From positions 1-48,909 of the forward strand of contig CACDOD010000008.1 in NCBI GenBank assembly GCA_902554335.1: a stretch of 48,909 bases of DNA. Direction: 5' to 3'. The stretch is from an uncultured Pelagibacteraceae bacterium. GTDB lineage: Bacteria > Pseudomonadota > Alphaproteobacteria > Pelagibacterales > Pelagibacteraceae. Below the pieces are notes generated by a model that saw only the letters and a list, made by a program, of their open reading frames with translations, was not told the origin of the DNA and searched no databases. Positions 42,860 through 48,909 of the stretch are shown piece after piece. Position 1 is the stretch's first letter, and each line of letters opens with the position of its first letter. Made by a program: the position numbers and the translations under genes.

Positions 42860-43004
42860 TTATTGCAACTACTGATAACGGTATATGGCCAAGAATTATT
42901 CCAGCCAAGGCTACAGTTTTGTCCGAATGCTTTTTGACCATAGCATTCCAGCTAGCATGCATAATAGTAGCCAAAATTATTATAAAAAAAACTTTATCTT
43001 CCAT
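42860..43004 (-). pseudogene. Remnant of an EamA/DMT-family transporter gene
   Basis: Minus-strand reading from the ATG at 43004 gives about 48 residues (FIIILATIMHASWNAMVKK..DKTVALAGIILGHIPLSV) that look like the first helix and a half of an EamA transporter, whose normal length is about 280-300. The reading then runs into antisense DAG-kinase sequence and loses all similarity. I interpret it as the 5' stump of a gene whose remainder was deleted, leaving dgk fused to the scar. It fills the 145 bases between dgk and the cytochrome b561 gene. Confidence 0.65.
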
Positions 43005-43018
43005 TTATTTGAATTTAT

Positions 43019-43543
43019 TTAGGTAATTCTTTTTAAAATATTTTCTTTAAATAAAATTCTGTGAATAATTACAGCAAATACATGCAAAGAAATCAAAGCA
43101 ATTAAAGTATAATTTGAATAGATATGTATATCATAGAAAAAATCTGCTTTATCAAAGTCACTTTTAAGTTTTATTTTAAACAAGAAATTTAAACTTTCCC
43201 CATTAAATAATTTTTTTAAAGTTCCAGAGATTGTTACTGATAATAAGGTAATATAAAGTGCAAAATGATTAAGTTTAGCAATTATTTTTTGACCTGAAAA
43301 TATTGCAGGCGGTAAAGCAGGGGTAGGATTTATAAATTTATATAAAAGTCTAAACAGAACTAAGTAAAATATTGATAATCCCAATGTTACATGAATATCT
43401 TCAATGAAAATCCTGTAATCTGAATAATCTAAATCTACTAAATAAAATCCCATTGGTATTTGTATCAACAGCGCGACAAAAGTTAGCCAGTGAAATAGTT
43501 TTGATACTAATCCGTATTCCGATATACTATTAGTTAATTGCAT
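43019..43543 (-). CDS. Cytochrome b561 family protein
   Basis: 174 residues, four TM helices. It begins NSISEYGLVSKLFHWLTFVALLIQIPMGFYLV with the haem-ligand histidine of helix 1 (KLFHW), then IHVTLGLSIFYLVLFRLLYKF (second), FALYITLLSVTISGTL (third) and IALISLHVFAVIIHRILF (fourth, two histidines). It moves electrons between quinol and a periplasmic haem protein. The divergent cytochrome c' gene 20 bases away is a natural partner. Confidence 0.9.
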   Translation of the reverse strand: MQLTNSISEYGLVSKLFHWLTFVALLIQIPMGFYLVDLDYSDYRIFIEDIHVTLGLSIFYLVLFRLLYKFINPTPALPPAIFSGQKIIAKLNHFALYITLLSVTISGTLKKLFNGESLNFLFKIKLKSDFDKADFFYDIHIYSNYTLIALISLHVFAVIIHRILFKENILKRIT

Positions 43544-43562
43544 ATTTAAATTTAAACATATT

Positions 43563-44006
43563 ATGAAATTATTAAAAAATATATTTTTGTTGATTTTGCT
43601 TACTTTATTCGCCTTTCCAGCGTTCTCAGAGCTATCAGTTGAGGAAATTATTAAAGGTAGACAAGCTATATTCAGTGAAAACTATAAAACAGCAAAAAGA
43701 GTTCAGGCACTGTCAAGTGATATTGAGTTTGAGGCAGCTATAGAATTAATGAATAAAATGAGTGAAAATTATAAAAATTTACTAGATTATTTTCCAGAAA
43801 ACTCAAAAGAAGGTTTTGATACAGAGGCACTACCAACAATTTGGGAAAATAAAGATGAGTTCAATGCACTTATGCAAAAAGCATCAGATGATATGTTAAC
43901 TTTAGCATCAGTTATAGAGGACGCAGATGATATTAGAGGAACGCTAAAAACATATATGTGGTCAAATTGTAAAGCTTGTCACAGTAAATTCAGAGAAGAA
44001 CATTAA
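43563..44006 (+). CDS. Cytochrome c' (C-terminal haem motif)
   Basis: 147 residues. Signal peptide ends near FPAFS-ELS. A four-helix bundle is suggested by long charged helices, and the haem-binding motif C136-K-A-C139-H140 sits at the extreme C-terminus (WSNCKACHSKFREEH), the hallmark of cytochrome c' / c-556. Such proteins bind NO or shuttle electrons in the periplasm. Divergent from cytochrome b561; maturation would use the Ccm system supplied with thiols by CcdA. Confidence 0.92.
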   Translation: MKLLKNIFLLILLTLFAFPAFSELSVEEIIKGRQAIFSENYKTAKRVQALSSDIEFEAAIELMNKMSENYKNLLDYFPENSKEGFDTEALPTIWENKDEFNALMQKASDDMLTLASVIEDADDIRGTLKTYMWSNCKACHSKFREEH

Positions 44007-44011
44007 GTTTA

Positions 44012-44176
44012 ATGATAAAAATAATACTCCCTTTAATTTTATTATTTTTAATTGTTATTTTTTGGAAAAAAATTGATGATTTCATTTTAAATAAACTAGG
44101 ATTTAAAACTTATAAAATAGTCGGTGGAATAATTATCGTAGCATTAGTTGTTTTAGCTTGGCTTCTTTATGATTAA
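44012..44176 (+). CDS. 54-residue two-helix membrane protein
   Basis: An ATG at 44012, 5 bases after the cytochrome c' stop, opens a 54-codon frame: helix 1 is IILPLILLFLIVIFW, a short KKIDDFILNKLGFKTYK link, and helix 2 is IVGGIIIVALVVLAWLLY. The stop overlaps the start of the following MFS gene by 8 bases, the same coupled arrangement as elsewhere in this window, which supports it as a real gene. Function unknown; may assist the b561/c' pair or the transporter. Confidence 0.7.
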   Translation: MIKIILPLILLFLIVIFWKKIDDFILNKLGFKTYKIVGGIIIVALVVLAWLLYD

Positions 44177-45782
44177 TAGAATAGCAAATTTTTTAGACAG
44201 TACTTTTTTAGATTTAGGAAGACAATTTAAGTGGACCTATCTTCCACCATTAATGATTTATTTAGCGGCTGGAATTTCCGGCTTAACAGGTATTGTAGGA
44301 ACTTTCTTTGTTAAAGATTATTTGAATTTGTCAGCTGCATTTCTAGCAGGCTTAGGTTTTTGGGCAGGAATACCGTGGGCTCTTAAAATGCCGTTAGGTC
44401 ACTTGGTTGATCTTATCTGGAACAAAAAAAATTATATGGTTTTCTTTGGAGCTGGGTTAATCAGTTTAAGTCTACTGATTATGTATGGATTAATAATTCA
44501 TACAGAGTACATGTCTACAATTTTAACAGTCGAAACATGGTTTGTTATAAGTGTCATACTTGCGCCTGTTGGATATGTTGTACAAGACGTTGTGGCTGAT
44601 GCTATGACAGTAGAGGCTGTTCCATTAACCGATGATCAAGGTGTTGATTATAGTAGAGATCAAATTAAAATAATGCATACAACTATGCAAACGCTTGGAA
44701 GGTTTGCTATTATTGGTGGTACAGTATTAGTTGCACTTGCTAATGTAATTTTATTCAGCAACGTAGATAGTTTAGAACAAGCAGATAAAATTGAATTATA
44801 TGGATCAATTTACATTTACGCTTTAATCATACCAGTTGTATCAGTGCTTGGTGTATTTCTAGCAGCATACTTAAGAAATCAAAAAATTAAAAAATTACAA
44901 TCCCAAGGTTTAGAATTAAAAGAAGAGAGAGAAGGGGAAAAGACAAAAGTAAATTGGTGGATTTTAGGTGGAAGTCTTATCTTTGTTATTTTTACATTAA
45001 GTATAGGTTCCTTTAAAGTTCCTTTTGCACAAGAGATTGTATTTATTGGATCTGTTGTAATTATTTTGTTCTTAATGTTCAAATTAATTAAAGAACTCCC
45101 TGAACATTTGAGATTAACCATTGTTGGAACAGCTGTAATAATATTTATCTTTAGAGCAATGCCTGGACCAGGCCCTGGACTTACCTGGTTTGAAATTGAT
45201 GTATTAGAGTTTAATGAGCAGTTTTTCTCAGTATTATCATTGCTGGCTTCTATTTTAACTTTAGCAGGAATAGTTCTTTTAAGACCATTTATGGCTAAAA
45301 ATTCTATCGCCAAAATAATAGTTGTTTTATCTATTGCTGGTTCAATATTATTTCTACCAAGTGTTGGAATGTATTACGGATTTCATAATTGGACAGCATC
45401 GATTACAGGAGGCGTTGTTGATGCTAAATTTATTGCACTAATAAACACTGCTTTAGAGTCTCCCTTAGGTCAAGTATCTATGATACCATTATTGGCATGG
45501 ATTGCTAAAAATGCTCCATCTCATTTAAAAGCAACTTTTTTTGCAGTATTTGCATCTTTTACTAACCTTGCATTATCAGCTAGTGCATTGGGAACGAAAT
45601 ATTTAAATAATGTTTTTACAGTTACAAGAGAAGTTAAAGATAAAGTATCTGGGGAAATTCAATCAACTGCAGATTATTCAGAGTTAGGAATTCTATTAAT
45701 CGTAGTAACGCTATTAACTCTAATTTTACCGATTTTGTTCGTTTTTATTATTAATAAAAGTAAATATAAAACTTCAGAATAA
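44169..45782 (+). CDS. MFS-type transporter (possibly folate/biopterin transporter-like)
   Basis: 537 residues with 12 or more hydrophobic helices and a long central cytoplasmic loop (about 235-260, rich in Lys/Glu). GLGFWAGIPWALKMPLGHLVD near 58-78 resembles the MFS motif-A region as found in BT1/FBT transporters, and PVGYVVQDVVADAMTVEAVP (about 138-157) carries the conserved Asp residues of that group. Substrate unknown. It overlaps the small membrane protein gene by 8 bases and ends 2 bases from the convergent scfR-like gene. Confidence 0.8.
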   Translation: MINRIANFLDSTFLDLGRQFKWTYLPPLMIYLAAGISGLTGIVGTFFVKDYLNLSAAFLAGLGFWAGIPWALKMPLGHLVDLIWNKKNYMVFFGAGLISLSLLIMYGLIIHTEYMSTILTVETWFVISVILAPVGYVVQDVVADAMTVEAVPLTDDQGVDYSRDQIKIMHTTMQTLGRFAIIGGTVLVALANVILFSNVDSLEQADKIELYGSIYIYALIIPVVSVLGVFLAAYLRNQKIKKLQSQGLELKEEREGEKTKVNWWILGGSLIFVIFTLSIGSFKVPFAQEIVFIGSVVIILFLMFKLIKELPEHLRLTIVGTAVIIFIFRAMPGPGPGLTWFEIDVLEFNEQFFSVLSLLASILTLAGIVLLRPFMAKNSIAKIIVVLSIAGSILFLPSVGMYYGFHNWTASITGGVVDAKFIALINTALESPLGQVSMIPLLAWIAKNAPSHLKATFFAVFASFTNLALSASALGTKYLNNVFTVTREVKDKVSGEIQSTADYSELGILLIVVTLLTLILPILFVFIINKSKYKTSE

Positions 45783-45784
45783 AA

Positions 45785-47209
45785 TTATTCGTTTACGTAT
45801 ACAGAAACACCTCTATTATTGATATCTACATCAAATTTTTTATGAAGAGGGGGAAATGCTCTTTGCGCACAGTCTAATCTATCGCAAGTTCTACAAGATA
45901 CACCAATAGGAGTTTCAGTTTTTTTATCGTTTACATCTATATTTTCTGTATAAACAAAATCTTTTGCATACTTTGCTTCACAACCTAAACCAATAGACAA
46001 CATACCTTTAGGTTCTCCAAATTTTCCTACACCTTTTTCAACTGTACGAGCAATACAAACATACTTTTCTCCGTTTGTCATTTTACTTACGGCAACTTGA
46101 ATTATATTTGGTCTTGAAAAGGCAGAGTAAACATTCCATCTAGGACAAGCTCCTCCATATCTAGGAATTTCAATACCAGAAATTGAAAACCTTTTAGAAA
46201 TATTTCCCGCCATATCAACTCTCAACATATGAAATGGAATTCCAGGAAGCTTAGGATCTTGTAGACACGTTACTCTGTGTGCGACCTGTTCAAAAGAAGT
46301 TGCAAACGTATTTTGAAGTAATTCTAGATCATATTTTAATTTTTTACACTCAGCATGAAATAATTTATATGGCATTAGAATTGCAGCTCCACAGTAGTTT
46401 AATAGCGCAACTTTTGCTAAATTTTTAGATTCAGTAGATGGAAACTTAAAAGTTTCTAAATATTCATTAATCTCCTCTGATGCGCCTTCCTGTGCAATTT
46501 GTGCAGCTGCATAAAGTTTTTTTGTTTCTAAAGATTTATAATCACTTAGCAAAAGTTCTTTTTTATTTTTATGGTATATTTTTGAAAAGGGCTTACTGTC
46601 TTCTGGAATTACATCTTTAACTGTAATTGAATATTTTGAATAAAGGTATTCACATAATGCAATATATCTTGTTCGATTATTTTTTTGAATTTCATTAAAT
46701 ATTTTTTCGGCAAATTGCTCTAGTTTAGGAAAGAAATTTTTATTCTCTTGTACGAAATCAGCTATAACTTCACCTGGAAATGAATTTTTTCTATTATCAA
46801 CAATTTTACCAGAAAGCTTTTCAATTTTATTTACTAGCTCGTGATCTTTCTTTTTTAAAATATCGCCTAATCGTAATATAGCTTTTCCAATCTTAGGGTT
46901 TGTTGAAACTAAATCTTTTACTTCTGGAGCAAGAATATCTAAATCTTCAAAAAGCGTATCATCTAATATCTCAGATATATTATTATATAAATTTAAGTCT
47001 GATTTCGCTGTTAGATCAGACAATTGAATTTTTAATTTATCGCAAACCTTAAGAAGTAAATCGCCATCAATTTTTCTCTTCCCGCTTTCAATAAGGTTTA
47101 AATAACTTGGAGATATTCCTAAGTCCTCAGCGAACTTATTTGCCTGAAGACCTACTTGTCTTCTAAAAGCCTTAATTTTTGGTCCAATTTTTAAGTTTTC
47201 GTTGCTCAT
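45785..47209 (-). CDS. scfR: ScfR/RamB-type XRE transcription regulator of the glyoxylate/short-chain acyl pathway
   Basis: 474 residues. The N-terminal XRE helix-turn-helix (about 6-65) has IKAFRRQVGLQANKFAEDLGISPSYLNLIESGKR. The C-terminal ligand domain of the short-chain fatty-acyl regulator group contains FHMLRVDMAGNISKRFS, CPRWNVYSAFSRPN and the cysteine cluster GVSCRTCDRLDCAQRAFPPLHK. I start at ATG 47209 (MSNENLKIGPKIK) because 17 extra upstream codons read into the operator. ScfR and RamB sense acyl-CoA or fatty-acid status and control isocitrate lyase/methylcitrate genes; the divergent aceA at 47513 with TTTGTAAA repeats fits well. Confidence 0.88.
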   Translation of the reverse strand: MSNENLKIGPKIKAFRRQVGLQANKFAEDLGISPSYLNLIESGKRKIDGDLLLKVCDKLKIQLSDLTAKSDLNLYNNISEILDDTLFEDLDILAPEVKDLVSTNPKIGKAILRLGDILKKKDHELVNKIEKLSGKIVDNRKNSFPGEVIADFVQENKNFFPKLEQFAEKIFNEIQKNNRTRYIALCEYLYSKYSITVKDVIPEDSKPFSKIYHKNKKELLLSDYKSLETKKLYAAAQIAQEGASEEINEYLETFKFPSTESKNLAKVALLNYCGAAILMPYKLFHAECKKLKYDLELLQNTFATSFEQVAHRVTCLQDPKLPGIPFHMLRVDMAGNISKRFSISGIEIPRYGGACPRWNVYSAFSRPNIIQVAVSKMTNGEKYVCIARTVEKGVGKFGEPKGMLSIGLGCEAKYAKDFVYTENIDVNDKKTETPIGVSCRTCDRLDCAQRAFPPLHKKFDVDINNRGVSVYVNE

Positions 47210-47219
47210 AAATTTTCTA

Positions 47220-47250
47220 TTTGTAAACTTTGTAAATATTAATTTACAAA
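47220..47250. promoter_or_regulatory. ScfR-like operator, copy 1 (near the regulator start)
   Basis: TTTGTAAAC (47220-47228) and TTTGTAAAT (47229-47237) are tandem, and the second pairs as a perfect inverted repeat with ATTTACAAA (47242-47250). TTTGTAAA is the AT-rich form of the TTTGCAAA core bound by RamB/ScfR regulators. It starts 11 bases before the regulator ATG, implying autoregulation. Confidence 0.7.
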
Positions 47251-47293
47251 AAATTTCCAATGTTTACAAGGTAAAAGTAACATTATCCTTTAT

Positions 47294-47326
47294 TTTGTAA
47301 ACTTTGTAAATTATATAATTTACATG
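47294..47326. promoter_or_regulatory. ScfR-like operator, copy 2, overlapping a TATAAT promoter (towards aceA)
   Basis: The same 18-base tandem unit recurs at 47294-47311, and a half-site ATTTACA follows at 47318-47324. TATAAT at 47314-47319 lies between the two, so a protein bound here would cover the -10 and spacer region of the aceA promoter. A further inverted half-site GTTTACAA lies at 47262-47269 between the two copies. Confidence 0.7.
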
Positions 47327-47485
47327 AACGAATTTAATAAAAATACACAAAATCAGATTACAGAGCAAGATATCAAAGAACACAGATCTAGAGGTATTTA
47401 CCTTAGAGACGACCATTGTGACTGGGGCTCAAGTGGAATGAACGAAATGAGCTCAGAAAACAATGATCAAAATCAAAGCTCTTAA
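47324..47485 (+). CDS. Possible 53-codon leader ORF upstream of aceA
   Basis: ATG at 47324 opens 53 codons, ending 27 bases before the aceA ATG. The product is hydrophilic with a GIYLRDDHCDWGSSGMNEM centre and an Asn/Ser-rich tail. The ATG is only 5 bases past TATAAT, so it would be leaderless or lie right at the transcription start; there is no ribosome binding site. Codon composition looks coding-like, with many Asn/Gln/Glu, but no family is recognised. It may instead be untranslated leader. Confidence 0.45.
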   Translation: MNEFNKNTQNQITEQDIKEHRSRGIYLRDDHCDWGSSGMNEMSSENNDQNQSS

Positions 47486-47512
47486 ATCTTCATAAAAATC
47501 AGAGGGGACTGA

Positions 47513-48790
47513 ATGTCATCAGAGAGCAAAGTATCATTTAAATTAAAAAGATTTGCAGGAATAAAGAGAGATTATACCCCGGAGGAAGTTGAAAGATTAA
47601 AAGGATCAATCAAGATTGAACATTCAATTTGTAAACAGCAGTCCGAAAAACTTTGGAAATTATTAAATACAGAATCTCATGTTAATACACTTGGATCTCT
47701 ATCAGGAAATCAAGCTGTGCAACATGCAAAAGCAGGTCTAAAGGCAATTTATTTAAGCGGTTGGCAAGTTGCAGCAGATGCAAATAGTGCAGGAGAAATG
47801 TATCCAGATCAATCTTTGTATCCTTATGATAGTGCCCCAAAATTAGTAGAGGCAATGAATAATGCTTTAATAAGAGCGGATCAAATTCAACATATGGAAA
47901 TTTTAGATGGTGATATGAAAGAAAAAGATAGAACCGATTATTTATTGCCAATCGTTGCAGATGGAGAGGCGGGATTTGGTGGTCCTTTAAATGTATTTGA
48001 ATTAACAAAAAAATTTATAAAAGCGGGTGCCGCGGGTGTTCACTTTGAAGATCAATTAGCAAGTGAAAAAAAATGTGGTCACATGGGTGGTAAAGTTTTG
48101 GTTCCAACTAGCACAATGGTTAGGAATTTGAAGGCAGCAAGATTAGCATCAGATATCGCTGATGTTCCCCTTATTCTTTTAGCAAGAACTGATGCTAATG
48201 CTGCAAAACTTATCACAAATGATTTTGATGAAAATGATAAACCTTTTTTAACTGGTGAACGTTCTCCGGAAGGTTTCTTTTATGTTAAGGATGGTATTGA
48301 CCAAGCTATCTCAAGAGGATTAGCATATGCTCCATATGCTGATTTAATTTGGTGTGAAACTGCTACTCCTAATTTAGAAGAAGCAAAAAAATTTGCTGAT
48401 GCAATTCATGAAAAATTTCCAGGGAAATTACTTGCCTATAATTGTTCTCCGTCATTTAATTGGAAAAAACATTTATCTGATGATGAAATCGGATCTTTCC
48501 AAAAAAAAATTGCTGAAATGGGTTATAAATTTCAATTTATAACTCTAGCAGGTTTCCATACACAGAATATTGCTATTTTTGATTTAGCAGAAAAATATAA
48601 AGCAGAGGGAATGGCTGCTTATTCAAAAATCCAGCAACATGAATTCGCAAGAGAGAAAGATGGATATACAAGCGTTAAACATCAAAGAGAAGTTGGAACA
48701 TCTTATTTTGATGCAGTATCCAACACAATAAGTTCAGGAAAAAGTTCTACTACCGCAATGGATGGCTCTACTGAGTCTGAGCAGTTCTAA
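47513..48790 (+). CDS. aceA: Isocitrate lyase
   Basis: 425 residues, the length of bacterial ICL. The active-site signature KKCGHMGGK carries catalytic Cys188, preceded by [12 protein letters not shown] and [10 protein letters not shown] that hold the Mg2+ and isocitrate ligands; [10 protein letters not shown] and [10 protein letters not shown] are further family blocks. It splits isocitrate to glyoxylate and succinate, starting the glyoxylate shunt. Ribosome binding site GAGGGG before the ATG. Regulation by the divergent ScfR-like protein is indicated by the operator repeats. The leader is about 185 bases with a possible small ORF. Confidence 0.97.
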   Translation: MSSESKVSFKLKRFAGIKRDYTPEEVERLKGSIKIEHSICKQQSEKLWKLLNTESHVNTLGSLSGNQAVQHAKAGLKAIYLSGWQVAADANSAGEMYPDQSLYPYDSAPKLVEAMNNALIRADQIQHMEILDGDMKEKDRTDYLLPIVADGEAGFGGPLNVFELTKKFIKAGAAGVHFEDQLASEKKCGHMGGKVLVPTSTMVRNLKAARLASDIADVPLILLARTDANAAKLITNDFDENDKPFLTGERSPEGFFYVKDGIDQAISRGLAYAPYADLIWCETATPNLEEAKKFADAIHEKFPGKLLAYNCSPSFNWKKHLSDDEIGSFQKKIAEMGYKFQFITLAGFHTQNIAIFDLAEKYKAEGMAAYSKIQQHEFAREKDGYTSVKHQREVGTSYFDAVSNTISSGKSSTTAMDGSTESEQF

Positions 48791-48883
48791 ATATTTAAAA
48801 TTTTTTTCATCATCTTAATTCAGTGGCTTTAAATATAATTAATTTATATTAGCTATTGGCTACCAAGAGTGTAAGTTAGCAAA

Positions 48884-48909
48884 ATGAATAAAAACCTATT
48901 TTTGCTCAC
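48884..48909 (+). CDS. Possible start of a gene cut by the window edge
   Basis: ATG at 48884 followed by a positively charged then hydrophobic reading (MNKNLFLL..) that could be the beginning of a signal peptide. Only eight codons are visible and no ribosome binding site is evident, so this is a guess. A TATAAT at 48834-48839 in the otherwise featureless 48791-48883 gap could be its promoter. Confidence 0.25.

Noticed and set aside
47326-47512. Glycine riboswitch in the aceA leader, as seen upstream of other glyoxylate genes in SAR11
   Set aside because: The leader lacks the paired GG/GGA cores and stems of a glycine aptamer; a coding reading and protein operator explain it better.
47682-48008. 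108-codon minus-strand open frame inside aceA
   Set aside because: Reading is Leu/His-rich, as expected of antisense aceA, and no signals precede it.
1-48909. Mobile elements, prophage, CRISPR, tRNA or rRNA genes
   Set aside because: No transposase, integrase, phage structural gene, repeat-spacer pattern, cloverleaf or rRNA sequence was recognised on either strand.

Overview
The window is a stretch of a very AT-rich, streamlined alphaproteobacterial chromosome, almost certainly from the SAR11 clade (Candidatus Pelagibacter or a close relative). The pointers are base composition, intergenic gaps of mostly 0 to 100 bases, many start/stop overlaps, frequent TTG/GTG starts, and a characteristic marine-oligotroph gene set: TAXI-type TRAP transporter, dipeptide ABC transporter, ScfR-like regulator next to isocitrate lyase, and a phosphate regulon with PlcP/Agt lipid remodelling. 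I see no rRNA, tRNA, CRISPR array, insertion sequence or prophage.

Layout. 1-5 kb: 3' end of phosphoenolpyruvate carboxylase (ppc), ccdA, a methyltransferase, a gamma-butyrobetaine-hydroxylase-like dioxygenase, an inositol-monophosphatase-family (HisN-like) phosphatase and a class I glutamine amidotransferase. 5-10.6 kb: a dipeptide/oligopeptide ABC operon (binding protein, hairpin, two permeases, a fused double ATPase), followed by an AhpD-like protein. 10.6-14.4 kb (minus strand): a run of nine small co-oriented genes (3-hydroxyisobutyrate-dehydrogenase-like, DUF2798, two paired SMR proteins, HCCA-isomerase/DsbA-like, NTF2-like, DUF1330, a secreted protein, an unknown). 14.4-18.1 kb: cysK-cysE, 1-Cys peroxiredoxin, Asp/Glu racemase family, NAD(P)HX epimerase. 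18.3-25.4 kb: DUF4396 protein, TAXI TRAP transporter, class I aminotransferase, acetoacetate-CoA ligase. 25.5-27.3 kb: a small arsenic cassette (membrane protein, arsC, aquaglyceroporin) ending in a NUDIX gene. 27.4-27.9 kb: a lysine-rich mini-protein and the only gene-free gap longer than 300 bases.

28-43 kb is a phosphorus island: ppx, ppk1, sixA, phoB-phoU-pstB-pstA-pstC-pstS, an unknown periplasmic protein, phoR, agt-plcP and a divergent diacylglycerol kinase. Three 11-bp-periodic direct-repeat arrays that look like Pho boxes lie upstream of pstS, plcP and the diacylglycerol kinase. This links phosphate uptake, polyphosphate storage and replacement of phospholipids by glycolipids into one regulated block. 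43-45.8 kb: a cytochrome b561 / cytochrome c' pair, a 54-residue membrane protein and a large MFS-like transporter. 45.8-48.8 kb: an ScfR-like regulator diverges from isocitrate lyase (aceA). The gap between them holds repeated TTTGTAAA operator units covering a perfect TATAAT, plus a possible 53-codon leader ORF.

Points most worth a second look are the two opposed Pho boxes serving a lipid-remodelling divergon, the ScfR operator architecture with its leader ORF, a paired SMR transporter in which both subunits lack the normally essential TM1 glutamate, the common binding-protein/hairpin/permease design in all three solute-binding-protein transport operons, a truncated EamA transporter remnant, and two gene-free segments with strong hairpins that could produce small RNAs. 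Functional calls are from reading motifs only; no search was run.
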